A DNA stretch of 64,000 nucleotides from Acerihabitans sp047324305 (GTDB taxonomy: Bacteria > Pseudomonadota > Gammaproteobacteria > Enterobacterales > Enterobacteriaceae), in assembly GCF_047324305.1 (NCBI RefSeq), contig NZ_CP178740.1, positions 682,001 to 746,000 of the forward strand, read 5' to 3'. How positions within the stretch are numbered: the stretch's first letter is position 1; every line of letters starts with the position of its first letter. The position numbers and the translations under genes were made by a program. Of the stretch, positions 8,344 through 16,776 are shown in pieces. The notes under the pieces are model-generated. The model did no database searches and was not told the origin of the DNA. It was given only the letters and a program-made list of their open reading frames with translations.

Positions 8344-9612
8344 ATGCAACGACGTAAATTACTGAAAGCCTTCGCCCTCTCCGCCACGGTTATCGGCATG
8401 GGGATCAGCTGGGGGGCGCTGGCTGCCGACACGATTAAAGTCGGCGTGATGCATTCCTTATCCGGCACCATGGCTATCTCGGAAACGCCGTTAAAAGACG
8501 TGGCGCTGATGACCATTGACGAAATCAATGCCCAGGGTGGGGTGCTGGGTAAAAAGCTGGAGCCGGTCGTGGTTGATCCGGCGTCGAACTGGCCCTTGTT
8601 CGCGGAAAAGGCCCGGCAGTTGCTGACCCAGGACAAGGTGGCGGTGGTGTTCGGCTGCTGGACCTCGGTCTCGCGCAAATCGGTGTTGCCGGTATTTGAG
8701 GAGCTGAACGGCCTGCTGTTTTACCCGGTGCAATATGAAGGCGAGGAAATGTCGCCCAACGTGTTTTATACCGGCGCGGCCCCCAACCAACAGGCTATCC
8801 CGGCGGTGGAATACCTGATGAGCGATGACGGCGGCGACGCCAAGCGCTTCTTCCTGCTCGGCACCGATTATGTTTATCCGCGTACGACCAATAAAATTCT
8901 GCGGGCCTTCCTGCATTCTAAGGGCGTGGCGGATAAAGATATCGAGGAAGTCTATACCCCGTTCGGATATAGCGATTACCAGACCATCGTGGCCAATATC
9001 AAGAAATTCTCCGCCGGCGGTAAAACCGCGGTGATTTCCACCATCAACGGCGATTCCAACGTTCCTTTTTATAAAGAGCTGGCCAACCAGGGCATCAAGG
9101 CGACCGATGTGCCGGTAATAGCCTTTTCGGTGGGCGAGGAGGAACTGCGCGGCATCGACACCAAACCGCTGGTCGGCAACCTGGCGGCCTGGAACTATTT
9201 CCAGTCGGTGGATAATCCCACCAATAAGAAATTCGTCGCGCAATGGAAAGCCTACGCCAAGTCCCACCATCTGCCCAACGCCGATACCGTGGTCACCAAC
9301 GACCCGATGGAAGCCACCTATGTCGGCATCCATATGTGGGCGCAGGCGGTGGAGAAGGCCAAGTCCACCGATGTGGATAAGGTGCGCGCGGCGATGGCCG
9401 GGCAAACCTTCGCCGCACCGTCCGGCTTTACCCTGACCATGGATCAGACCAATCACCATCTGCATAAACCGGTGATGATTGGCGAGATCGAGTCCGACGG
9501 CCAGTTTAACGTGGTATGGCAAACCGAAGGGCCGGTGCGCGCGCAGCCCTGGAGTCCCTTTATCGCCGGCAACGATAAAAAACCCGATCATCCGGTCAAA
9601 AGCACCCAGTAA
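8344..9612 (+). CDS. urtA: Urea ABC transporter substrate-binding protein UrtA
   Basis: 422 residues with an N-terminal signal peptide ending around SWGALAAD. A two-lobed LivK-type binding protein follows. The sequence DTIKVGVMHSLSGTMAISETPLKDVALM and the FGCWTSVSRKSVLPVFEE and YPVQYEGEEMSPNVFY segments are diagnostic of urea-binding UrtA. AGGAG lies eight bases before the ATG at 8344. It is the first gene of urtABCDE, 48 bases downstream of the sigma-54 start, and delivers periplasmic urea to UrtBC. Confidence 0.96.
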   Translation: MQRRKLLKAFALSATVIGMGISWGALAADTIKVGVMHSLSGTMAISETPLKDVALMTIDEINAQGGVLGKKLEPVVVDPASNWPLFAEKARQLLTQDKVAVVFGCWTSVSRKSVLPVFEELNGLLFYPVQYEGEEMSPNVFYTGAAPNQQAIPAVEYLMSDDGGDAKRFFLLGTDYVYPRTTNKILRAFLHSKGVADKDIEEVYTPFGYSDYQTIVANIKKFSAGGKTAVISTINGDSNVPFYKELANQGIKATDVPVIAFSVGEEELRGIDTKPLVGNLAAWNYFQSVDNPTNKKFVAQWKAYAKSHHLPNADTVVTNDPMEATYVGIHMWAQAVEKAKSTDVDKVRAAMAGQTFAAPSGFTLTMDQTNHHLHKPVMIGEIESDGQFNVVWQTEGPVRAQPWSPFIAGNDKKPDHPVKSTQ

Positions 9613-9625
9613 AAGGGCTTACGGA

Positions 9626-9692
9626 TAGGGCGGGCCAGGTGTAAACACGGAAACCGGGGCCGGGCCGCGCTCTACTCTTCGCGCCCGCCCTA
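9626..9692 (+). repeat. Inverted repeat between urtA and urtB
   Basis: TAGGGCGGGC (9626-9635) and GCCCGCCCTA (9683-9692) are perfectly complementary across a 47-base loop in the 145-base urtA-urtB gap. Such a hairpin can stabilise the upstream message or cut read-through, so that binding protein exceeds permease. There is no T-run, so simple termination is unlikely. Confidence 0.5.
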
Positions 9693-9757
9693 CCCGCTTC
9701 AAACGCCTGAGGCGGCAGAGGCGCCCTCTGTTTTTGACGCAGCACGGGACGAAAAAT

Positions 9758-11344
9758 ATGCGCTATCTATCATTATTATTGCGAAGGTTCGGCCTCGGCG
9801 CGGCCTTATGCCTATGCCTGCCGGCCTGGGCTCTGGCCGGCCCCGCCGCCGATTTTGCGGCGGCCAGCCGCGCCGATCAGGCGAAATTACTCCAGGCGTG
9901 GTCAAGCGCGCCGGATGCATCCCGGCTGCCGCTGCTGCAGGCATTGCGCCGGGAGACCATGGTGATCGACGCCGCCGGCAAACCCTTTATCCAGCAGGGC
10001 GCCGCGCTGACGCCGATGGAAGGCGACGCGGCGCCCACCGGCGGCGTCAAGAAAGTCTGGCTGAATAACCGCCTGCGCAATCTTATCGCCACCGCCTTGT
10101 CCGTTCACCAGTTGGTCAGCGACGATGCCAGCATACGGCTACAGGCCGCCATTGCGCTCCAGCGCGAAGCGCAGGCCGACCAGTTGCCGCTGCTGCAGGC
10201 CCGTTTACCGCTGGAAAAAGACCCGCGGGTGCATGACGCGCTGCAGATTGCCCTGGCCAATTTGCAATTGGCCGATCCCCGGCCCGAGGTGCGGCTGCAG
10301 GCGGTCACGCTGCTCGGCGAATCGGGCGATCCCGATGTCCAGGTACGTCTGCAGGCGCTGACGCAGGAGAGCGCCGAACCCGAGGCCCAAGTGCGCGCGG
10401 CGGCGCTGAAAAGCCTCAAGCAGGTTCAGCGCCGGCTGATGATAGGCGACCTGCTCGGTCAGGCGTTTACCGGCTTGTCCCTGGGCTCGATACTGCTGCT
10501 GGCGGCGCTGGGCCTGGCCATTACCTACGGCCTGCTGGGGGTGATTAACATGGCGCACGGCGAGATGCTGATGCTGGGCGCCTACGCCACTTATCTGGTG
10601 CAGCAGCTTATGGAGCACTACGCGCCGGGACTGCTGCCGCTCTACCCGCTGGCGGCCCTGCCGGCGGCCTTCGCCGTTACCGGCGTTATCGGCATGCTGC
10701 TTGAACGCACCGTAATCCGTCATTTATACGGCCGCCCCCTGGAAACGCTGCTGGCGACCTGGGGCATCAGCCTGGTGCTGATCCAGGGGGTGCGCATGCT
10801 GTTCGGCGCGCAAAACGTCAGCGTCGCCAACCCCGGCTGGCTCTCCGGCGGCATCCAACTGCTGCCTAACCTGGTGCTGCCCTACAACCGCCTGGCGGTC
10901 ATCTTGTTCGTGCTGTGCGTGCTGGCGCTGTGCTGGCTGCTGCTGAACACAACCCGGCTGGGCATGCATATCCGCGCGGTAACCCAGAACCGGGCCATGG
11001 CCGCCTGCTGCGGCGTGCCGACCGGCCGGGTGGATATGCTGGCCTTCGGCCTGGGTTCCGGCATTGCCGGCCTGGGCGGCGTGGCGTTGTCCCAGCTTGG
11101 CAACGTCGGCCCCGAGCTGGGCCAGGGATATATTATCGATTCGTTCCTGGTGGTGGTGCTGGGCGGGGTCGGCCAGTTGGCGGGCACCGTGGCGGCGGCG
11201 TTCGGGCTGGGCATCGTCAACAAAATCCTCGAACCCGAAATCGGCGCCGTGCTGGGCAAGATCCTGATCCTGGCGCTTATCGTGCTGTTTATCCAAAAAC
11301 GTCCCCAGGGACTCTTCGCCGTCAAAGGCAGGGTCATTGACTGA
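9758..11344 (+). CDS. urtB: Urea ABC transporter permease UrtB
   Basis: 528 residues. A signal-peptide-like segment opens the protein, followed by a soluble, probably periplasmic alpha-helical repeat region (about residues 30-220) that is typical of UrtB. A LivH-type permease with eight or so helices completes it (LGLAITYGLLGVINMAHGEMLMLGAYATY, then GLGGVALSQLGNVGPELGQGYIIDSFLVVVLGG). The frame opens at a TTG at 9734, but the ATG at 9758 starts exactly at the signal sequence. Its stop overlaps the urtC start (TGATG). Confidence 0.95.
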   Translation: MRYLSLLLRRFGLGAALCLCLPAWALAGPAADFAAASRADQAKLLQAWSSAPDASRLPLLQALRRETMVIDAAGKPFIQQGAALTPMEGDAAPTGGVKKVWLNNRLRNLIATALSVHQLVSDDASIRLQAAIALQREAQADQLPLLQARLPLEKDPRVHDALQIALANLQLADPRPEVRLQAVTLLGESGDPDVQVRLQALTQESAEPEAQVRAAALKSLKQVQRRLMIGDLLGQAFTGLSLGSILLLAALGLAITYGLLGVINMAHGEMLMLGAYATYLVQQLMEHYAPGLLPLYPLAALPAAFAVTGVIGMLLERTVIRHLYGRPLETLLATWGISLVLIQGVRMLFGAQNVSVANPGWLSGGIQLLPNLVLPYNRLAVILFVLCVLALCWLLLNTTRLGMHIRAVTQNRAMAACCGVPTGRVDMLAFGLGSGIAGLGGVALSQLGNVGPELGQGYIIDSFLVVVLGGVGQLAGTVAAAFGLGIVNKILEPEIGAVLGKILILALIVLFIQKRPQGLFAVKGRVID

Positions 11345-12420
11345 TGAGCCAACCCTTAACCCTCACCGGCCTGCAAAAGGCGCCCCGCACCGCCATGATC
11401 CTGGGCGCGCTGGTTTTTATCGCGCTGGTTATCCTGCCGCTGCTGGCCCTGCTGCCCGCGGCGCATCCGCTGAATATCTCCACCTATACCCTGACCCTGG
11501 TGGGCAAAATCCTGTGCTACGCCGTGGTGGCCATCGCGCTGGATCTGGTCTGGGGTTATGCCGGGCTGCTGTCCCTCGGGCATGGGCTGTTTTTTGCCCT
11601 CGGCGGTTACGCCATGGGCATGTACCTGATGCGCCAGGCCGCGGGAGACGGCCTGCCGGCGTTTATGTCCTTTTTATCGTGGAGCGAGCTGCCCTGGTTC
11701 TGGGCCGGCACCCAGCACTTTGCCTGGGCGTTGTGCCTGATTATGCTGGCCCCCGGCCTGCTGGCGTTGGTGTTCGGCTACTTTTCCTTTCGCTCCAAAA
11801 TCAAAGGGGTCTATTTTTCCATTATGACCCAGGCGCTGACCTATGCCGCGATGCTGCTGTTTTTTCGCAACGAAACCGGCTTCGGCGGCAATAACGGTTT
11901 TACCGGTTTTACCACCTTATTGGGATTCCAGGTAACCGCCACCACCACCCGGGTGGGACTGTTCCTGGTCACCGTGCTGCTACTGGCGGCGAGCCTGCTG
12001 CTGGGATTCGCCCTGGCGCGCAGTAAATTCGGCCGGGTGCTGACGGCGGTGCGCGATGCGGAAAACCGGCTGATATTCTGCGGCTACGACCCGAAGGGGT
12101 TCAAGCTGTTCGTCTGGACGCTGTCGGCGGTGCTGTGCGGCCTGGCGGGCGCCCTGTACGTGCCGCAGGTGGGTATCATCAACCCGGGTGAAATGTCGCC
12201 AACCAACTCCATCGAGGCGGCCATATGGGTGGCGCTGGGCGGCCGCGGCACGCTGGTGGGGCCGCTGCTCGGCGCCGGCATCGTCAACGGCGCCAAGAGC
12301 TGGTTTACCATGGCCATGCCGGAGTACTGGCAATTGTTCCTGGGGCTGATGTTTATCCTGGTGACGCTGCTGTTGCCGCAGGGCGTTATCGGCCTGCTGC
12401 GCAAAAGGCGGCCCGAATGA
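11344..12420 (+). CDS. urtC: Urea ABC transporter permease UrtC
   Basis: A 358-residue LivM-type inner-membrane permease. Motifs include LVWGYAGLLSLGHGLFFALGGYAMGMYL, RNETGFGGNNGFTGF and EAAIWVALGGRGTLVGPLLGA, the last being typical of UrtC. Start and stop codons overlap those of urtB and urtD (ATGA), so the operon is translationally coupled. It pairs with UrtB to form the membrane channel. Confidence 0.95.
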   Translation: MSQPLTLTGLQKAPRTAMILGALVFIALVILPLLALLPAAHPLNISTYTLTLVGKILCYAVVAIALDLVWGYAGLLSLGHGLFFALGGYAMGMYLMRQAAGDGLPAFMSFLSWSELPWFWAGTQHFAWALCLIMLAPGLLALVFGYFSFRSKIKGVYFSIMTQALTYAAMLLFFRNETGFGGNNGFTGFTTLLGFQVTATTTRVGLFLVTVLLLAASLLLGFALARSKFGRVLTAVRDAENRLIFCGYDPKGFKLFVWTLSAVLCGLAGALYVPQVGIINPGEMSPTNSIEAAIWVALGGRGTLVGPLLGAGIVNGAKSWFTMAMPEYWQLFLGLMFILVTLLLPQGVIGLLRKRRPE

Positions 12421-13214
12421 ACGCGCCGGACGACCTGCTGACGCAGGCCTATCCCGCCGATATCCATCGCCTGCGGCGCGATCCGGTGTTGACGCTGGAC
12501 AATATCAACGTCAGCTTCGACGGTTTCCACGCCCTTACCGACCTGTCGCTGCAGATAGGCGTGGGCGAATTGCGCTGCATTATCGGCCCCAACGGCGCGG
12601 GAAAAACCACCCTGATGGATGTGATTACCGGTAAAACCCGTCCGCAGAGCGGCAGCGCCATTTACGATCAGCATATCGACCTGGCGCGGCTTAGCCCGGT
12701 GCAAATCGCCCAGGCCGGCATCGGCCGTAAATTCCAGAAGCCGACGGTATTCGAGGCGCTGACGGTATTTGAAAACCTGGAGCTGGCGCTGAAAACCGAT
12801 AAATCGGTTTGGGCCTGCCTGCGCCATAAGCTGAGCGATGAACAGCGCGATCGCATCGACGCCATGCTCGCCACGCTGCGTCTCGCACCGCTGCGCCGGC
12901 GCCCGGCGGGCCTGCTGTCCCACGGCCAAAAACAGTTTCTTGAAATCGGCATGCTCTTGGTGCAAGACCCGCACCTGCTGCTGCTTGACGAGCCGGCCGC
13001 CGGCATGACCGATGCTGAAACCGCCTATACCGCCGAGCTGTTCCGCTCGCTTGCCGGTAAACATTCGCTCATGGTGGTGGAGCATGATATGGGTTTTGTG
13101 GAAACCATCGCCGATCATGTCACCGTGCTGCACCAGGGGCAGGTGCTGGCCGAGGGGTCGCTGCGCGAAGTGCAGGCCAACGAGCAGGTGATTGAAGTCT
13201 ACCTGGGGCGGTGA
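12417..13214 (+). CDS. urtD: Urea ABC transporter ATP-binding protein UrtD
   Basis: 265 residues. Walker A is GPNGAGKTT, the signature is LLSHGQKQFLEIGMLL (the LSHGQKQ form typical of UrtD) and Walker B is LLLLDEPAAGM, followed by an HD switch region EHDMGFVE. LivG-type. The ATG at 12417 overlaps the urtC stop; a longer frame from 12225 is a coincidence inside urtC. It energises urea uptake with UrtE. Confidence 0.95.
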   Translation: MNAPDDLLTQAYPADIHRLRRDPVLTLDNINVSFDGFHALTDLSLQIGVGELRCIIGPNGAGKTTLMDVITGKTRPQSGSAIYDQHIDLARLSPVQIAQAGIGRKFQKPTVFEALTVFENLELALKTDKSVWACLRHKLSDEQRDRIDAMLATLRLAPLRRRPAGLLSHGQKQFLEIGMLLVQDPHLLLLDEPAAGMTDAETAYTAELFRSLAGKHSLMVVEHDMGFVETIADHVTVLHQGQVLAEGSLREVQANEQVIEVYLGR

Positions 13215-13299
13215 GCTGATGAGCGTGATGATGCGCGGGAGGATATCGCGCATCGGCGCCGGTTATCAGGCCAGGGTTACTCATACGCAGGGGAACATA

Positions 13300-13998
13300 A
13301 TGCTACAGGTGGAAGAGTTAAATCAGTTTTACGGCGGCAGCCATATCCTGCGCGGCCTGTCGTTCGAGGCGCAAATCGGTCAGGTAACCTGCCTGCTCGG
13401 GCGCAACGGCGTCGGCAAGACGACCCTGCTCAAATGCCTGATGGGCCTGCTGCCGGCCAAAACCGGCCGCATTCGCTGGCAGGGAGAGATTATCAACCAG
13501 CGCCGCCCCCACCAGCGGGTGCAGGCCGGTATTGCCTATGTGCCGCAGGGACGGGAAATATTTCCGCGCATGACGGTGGAGGAAAATATCCTGCTCGGCC
13601 TGTCGCGTTTTTCCGGCGCGCGCGCCAAAGCGCCACCGGCCTCGGTCTACGAGCTGTTCCCGGTGCTGGCGCAGATGAAAAACCGGCGCGGCGGCGATTT
13701 GTCCGGCGGCCAGCAGCAGCAGTTGGCGATTGCGCGCGCGCTGGCCTGCCAGCCGCAGTTGCTGATCCTCGACGAACCTACCGAAGGCATCCAGCCGTCG
13801 GTGATCAAGGAGATCGGCGTGGTGATCAAAACCCTTGCGGCGCGCGGCGATATGGCGATCCTGCTGGTGGAGCAGTTTTATGATTTCGCCGCCGCCCTGG
13901 CGGACAGCTACCTGGTGATGTCGCGTGGGCAGATCGTGCAGCGTGGCCTGGGCGCGGATATGGAAACCGACGGGGTGCGCGGTCTGGTGACTATCTGA
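13300..13998 (+). CDS. urtE: Urea ABC transporter ATP-binding protein UrtE
   Basis: A 232-residue LivF-type ATPase with Walker A GRNGVGKTT, signature LSGGQQQQLAIARAL and Walker B LLILDEPTEGIQPSV. I use the ATG at 13300, preceded by AGGGGAA. The frame is open back to 13192, but this would add 36 residues without family similarity. The 85-base gap from urtD is the largest between urtBCDE members. It is the last gene of the transporter operon and is followed by nikR in the same direction. Confidence 0.94.
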   Translation: MLQVEELNQFYGGSHILRGLSFEAQIGQVTCLLGRNGVGKTTLLKCLMGLLPAKTGRIRWQGEIINQRRPHQRVQAGIAYVPQGREIFPRMTVEENILLGLSRFSGARAKAPPASVYELFPVLAQMKNRRGGDLSGGQQQQLAIARALACQPQLLILDEPTEGIQPSVIKEIGVVIKTLAARGDMAILLVEQFYDFAAALADSYLVMSRGQIVQRGLGADMETDGVRGLVTI

Positions 13999-14076
13999 GG
14001 CTAAACCTGCCGATATCCTTTGCCTGGCGGTAAAAATGTTCCACACTGTGGTTTTCCCCGATACCCGGAATGCCCT

Positions 14077-14595
14077 ATGCAGCGATTAACCATTTCCCTC
14101 GACGACCGGCTGGCGGCCGAGCTGGACGAACTGATGCGGCTGCGCGGCTACAGCAGCCGCTCGGAGGCGTTCCGCGATATGCTGCGGCGCGACCTGGGCC
14201 AGCAGGCGGCCACCGCCAACCCCGGGGCGGCCTTTATCGCGGTGCTCAGTTACGTTTACGATCACCATGAGCGGCAACTGGCCACCCGCCTGACCGAACT
14301 GCAGCACGATCATCACGAACTGACCGTATCCACCATGCATGCCCATCTCAGCCACGACGAGTGCGTGGAGACCGCCATCCTGCGCGGGCCGCTGGGGGTA
14401 TTAACCGATTTTGCCCAATCGGTGATCGCCCAGACCGGGGTGCGCCACGGCAGCATTAACCTGATCCCGCTGGACGCCGCCGCCACGCAAAACGCCGCAA
14501 TGATCCCGGCCGATGCCGTGACAACCGCCGATCACCGTCATGCAAGCGGCCATGATCATGATAAAGATCACCGGCATCCCCATAAACACGTTTAG
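14077..14595 (+). CDS. nikR: Nickel-responsive regulator NikR with histidine-rich tail
   Basis: 172 residues against about 133 for E. coli NikR. An N-terminal ribbon-helix-helix (MQRLTISLDDRLAAELDEL...YSSRSEAFRDMLR) precedes the ACT-like nickel domain. The nickel ligands are conserved as His77, His88, His90 and Cys96 (HDHHELTVSTMHAHLSHDEC). The extra 35 or so C-terminal residues end in a tail with nine histidines and several aspartates. The ATG at 14077 matches the family start. It should repress the nickel transporter genes just downstream when nickel is abundant. Confidence 0.93.
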   Translation: MQRLTISLDDRLAAELDELMRLRGYSSRSEAFRDMLRRDLGQQAATANPGAAFIAVLSYVYDHHERQLATRLTELQHDHHELTVSTMHAHLSHDECVETAILRGPLGVLTDFAQSVIAQTGVRHGSINLIPLDAAATQNAAMIPADAVTTADHRHASGHDHDKDHRHPHKHV

Positions 14596-14665
14596 GACAG
14601 CCTTCCGGTTTAGGGTAGGGAACCGTGGCGGGCGCTTAGCGGCCGGCGGGAAAGTTGACGGTTAA

Positions 14666-14713
14666 TTGTGCTCGATCAATGAACCCGGTATGATTTTTTA
14701 TGGAAAAGTATGA
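14666..14713 (+). promoter_or_regulatory. Candidate nikMQO promoter with NikR-like half-sites
   Basis: TTGTGC (14666-14671) and TATGAT (14689-14694) with a 17-base spacer form a plausible promoter. GTATGA, the NikR half-site, occurs at 14688-14693 over the -10 and again at 14708-14713. The two are direct rather than inverted and 20 bases apart, so this is not the canonical GTATGA-N16-TCATAC palindrome. Confidence 0.35.
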
Positions 14714-14800
14714 ACGGCGGAGGCATACTGATTTCCACGAAAGTTTTGCCCCCCGGCCGCCCTGTTCGCTATGCGCGCGGCCTGAACACAGGGTTATCCG

Positions 14801-15880
14801 ATGCATATTCCCGATGGTTATCTCAGCCCGTCCACCTGCGCCGTTGCCTTCCTGATCGCCGCCCCTTTCTGGTGGGTGGCGCAAAAACGCGTGCAACGCC
14901 TGCTGCATACCCGCCTGGTGCCATTGCTGGCGGTGGTATCGGCGTTTTGTTTTGTCATCATGATGTTTAACCTGCCGCTGCCGGGCGGCACCACCGGGCA
15001 CGCGGTGGGCATGGCGGTGGCGGCCATCGTGCTGGGTCCGTGGGCGGCGGTACTGGCCGTCTCGATGGCGTTGTTTATCCAGGCGGTATTTTTCGGCGAC
15101 GGCGGCATTACCGCGCTCGGCGCCAATTGCCTGAATATGGCCATCGTCGGTCCGCTGGCGGCCTACGGCCTTTACCGCCTGATTGCCGCCGGGTCGGCCA
15201 TTACCGCCCGGCGGCGGGTGGTGGCGGCCACGGTGGCCGGCTACTGCGCCATTAATATCGCCGCGCTGCTGGCGGCGGTGGAGTTCGGCATCCAGCCCCT
15301 GCTGTTTACCGACGCCGCCGGAGCGCCGCTGTATGCGCCCTATCCGCTGTCGGTGGCGGTGCCGGCCATGCTGCTGGGTCACCTGACCTTTGCCGGTCTG
15401 GCGGAAGCCGTGGTGACCGGCGGTATTGTCGCTTATCTGCAAAAAGCCAACCCCGACCTGCTGCGCGCCACCGCCGGCGGCGCGTGCGTGCCCGCGCGCC
15501 TTTCCGGCTGGCGGCCGGTGCGCGCGCTGTGGCTGGGCATGGCGGTGGTGATGATCATCAGCCCGCTCGGCCTGCTGGCCGCCGGCACCGCCTGGGGGGA
15601 ATGGGGCGCCGCCGACTTCCAGGATGCCGGCGCCAGGGCTGAAATTACCCGCGCCTCGGGCAATATCGCCCCGCCGCAGGGCGCGCCGGCCGGCATGCAG
15701 CGCCTGGAGGCGCTCTGGTCAGCGCCGATGCCGGACTATGCCCCGGCATTTATGCAAAACGCCCGCGTCGGGTATGTGCTGTCGGCCATTATGGGCAGCG
15801 GGCTTATCCTGCTGGCGTTTTATCTGCTGGCGCGCCTGACGCGCGCCGCGGCCTGGCGGCCGTCCTCGGGTCACCGTTAA
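14801..15880 (+). CDS. nikM: ECF nickel transporter substrate-specificity subunit NikM (NikMN fusion)
   Basis: 359 residues. The N-terminal MHIPDGYLSP carries the metal-binding His2 of CbiM/NikM proteins. Six or so helices with HAVGMAVAAIVLGPWAA and FFGDGGITALGANCLNMAIVGPLAAY follow. After about residue 240 comes a periplasmic stretch and a final helix (GYVLSAIMGSGLILLAFYLLARL), as in NikM-NikN fusions. Nickel is chosen over cobalt because nikR lies upstream. nikQ begins three bases after the stop. Confidence 0.92.
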   Translation: MHIPDGYLSPSTCAVAFLIAAPFWWVAQKRVQRLLHTRLVPLLAVVSAFCFVIMMFNLPLPGGTTGHAVGMAVAAIVLGPWAAVLAVSMALFIQAVFFGDGGITALGANCLNMAIVGPLAAYGLYRLIAAGSAITARRRVVAATVAGYCAINIAALLAAVEFGIQPLLFTDAAGAPLYAPYPLSVAVPAMLLGHLTFAGLAEAVVTGGIVAYLQKANPDLLRATAGGACVPARLSGWRPVRALWLGMAVVMIISPLGLLAAGTAWGEWGAADFQDAGARAEITRASGNIAPPQGAPAGMQRLEALWSAPMPDYAPAFMQNARVGYVLSAIMGSGLILLAFYLLARLTRAAAWRPSSGHR

Positions 15881-15883
15881 ACG

Positions 15884-16747
15884 GTGCGCGAACCCTCCTT
15901 CAGCCACCGGCGCGCGCCGGGAAGCCGGCATTTTATCGCGCGCCTGCTGGCGGGCCTGCTGGCGGCCATGGCGCATGCCGATGACGCCCAGACAATGGCC
16001 GACCGGCCGGGCTGGCTGCAACGGCTGGACCCGCGCGTGAAGCTGATGGGCCTTGGCGCGCTGATTATCACCGCCGTCGCCGTGCATTCGCTGCTGGCCC
16101 TGGCCGGCCTGCTGCTGGCGGCGACGATCATGGCGCGGCTTTCGGCGCTATCGCTGGCCAGGCTGCTGCGCCAGGTATGGCTCGGCGTTTTGCTGTTTAC
16201 CGGCGTGCTGGCGCTGCCGGCGCTGTTTATGGTACCCGGCGCGCCGCTCTTCGCCCTGCCCTTCACGTCGCTTACCGTCACCGCGCAAGGGCTGCGCGTG
16301 GCCCTGCTGCTGATCGGCAGGGCGGAAACGTCGGCCACCCTGGCGCTGCTGCTGGTATTGACCACCCCCTGGCCCCGCCTGCTCAAGGCCTTGCGATCGC
16401 TGCGGGTGCCAAAAGTGGCGGTGATGATCCTCGGCATGACCCATCGCTATATTTTTGTGCTGCTCAGCGGCGCGGTCGCCCTGTTTGAAGCGCGCGCCAG
16501 CCGGATGGTCGGCCCCCTGCCCGCCGGCGAGCGCCGCCGGCTGGCGGTCAATGCGGCCGGCAGCCTGCTGGAGCGCTCGTTGTATCTCAGCCAGGAGGTT
16601 CATCTGGCCATGCTGTCGCGCGGCTTTCGCGGTGAAATCAGGCTAATGGACGATTTGTGTCTGCAAAAACAGGACTGGCGCGCGGTGCCGGTGTTTATGC
16701 TGCTGGCGCTGGCCGGATTTAGCTGCCAGTGGCTGCGGCTACCCTGA
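15884..16747 (+). CDS. nikQ: ECF nickel transporter transmembrane subunit NikQ (CbiQ family)
   Basis: 287 residues with five or so helices. The family signature of coupling helices is present: SATLALLLVLTTPWPRLLKALRSLRVPKVAVMILGMTHRY and the SQEVHLAMLSRGFRGE region, which contact the ATPase. The start is GTG at 15884, four bases after the nikM stop. The N-terminal 45 residues before WLQRLDPRVKLMGL are longer than usual. Confidence 0.9.
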   Translation: MREPSFSHRRAPGSRHFIARLLAGLLAAMAHADDAQTMADRPGWLQRLDPRVKLMGLGALIITAVAVHSLLALAGLLLAATIMARLSALSLARLLRQVWLGVLLFTGVLALPALFMVPGAPLFALPFTSLTVTAQGLRVALLLIGRAETSATLALLLVLTTPWPRLLKALRSLRVPKVAVMILGMTHRYIFVLLSGAVALFEARASRMVGPLPAGERRRLAVNAAGSLLERSLYLSQEVHLAMLSRGFRGEIRLMDDLCLQKQDWRAVPVFMLLALAGFSCQWLRLP

Positions 16748-16776
16748 ATGACGCCCCGGGAACAGGAGCAATACGC

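Noticed and set aside
8491..9591. 366-residue minus-strand ORF over urtA
   Set aside because: Antisense to urtA, His/Gly-rich composition typical of a shadow frame.
12084..13253. 389-residue minus-strand ORF across urtC/urtD
   Set aside because: It is antisense to two clear transporter genes, has no recognisable domain and is a typical high-GC shadow frame.
14645..14694. TTGACG at 14655 as the -35 for nikM
   Set aside because: The distance to TATGAT is 28 bases, too long for a sigma-70 promoter.
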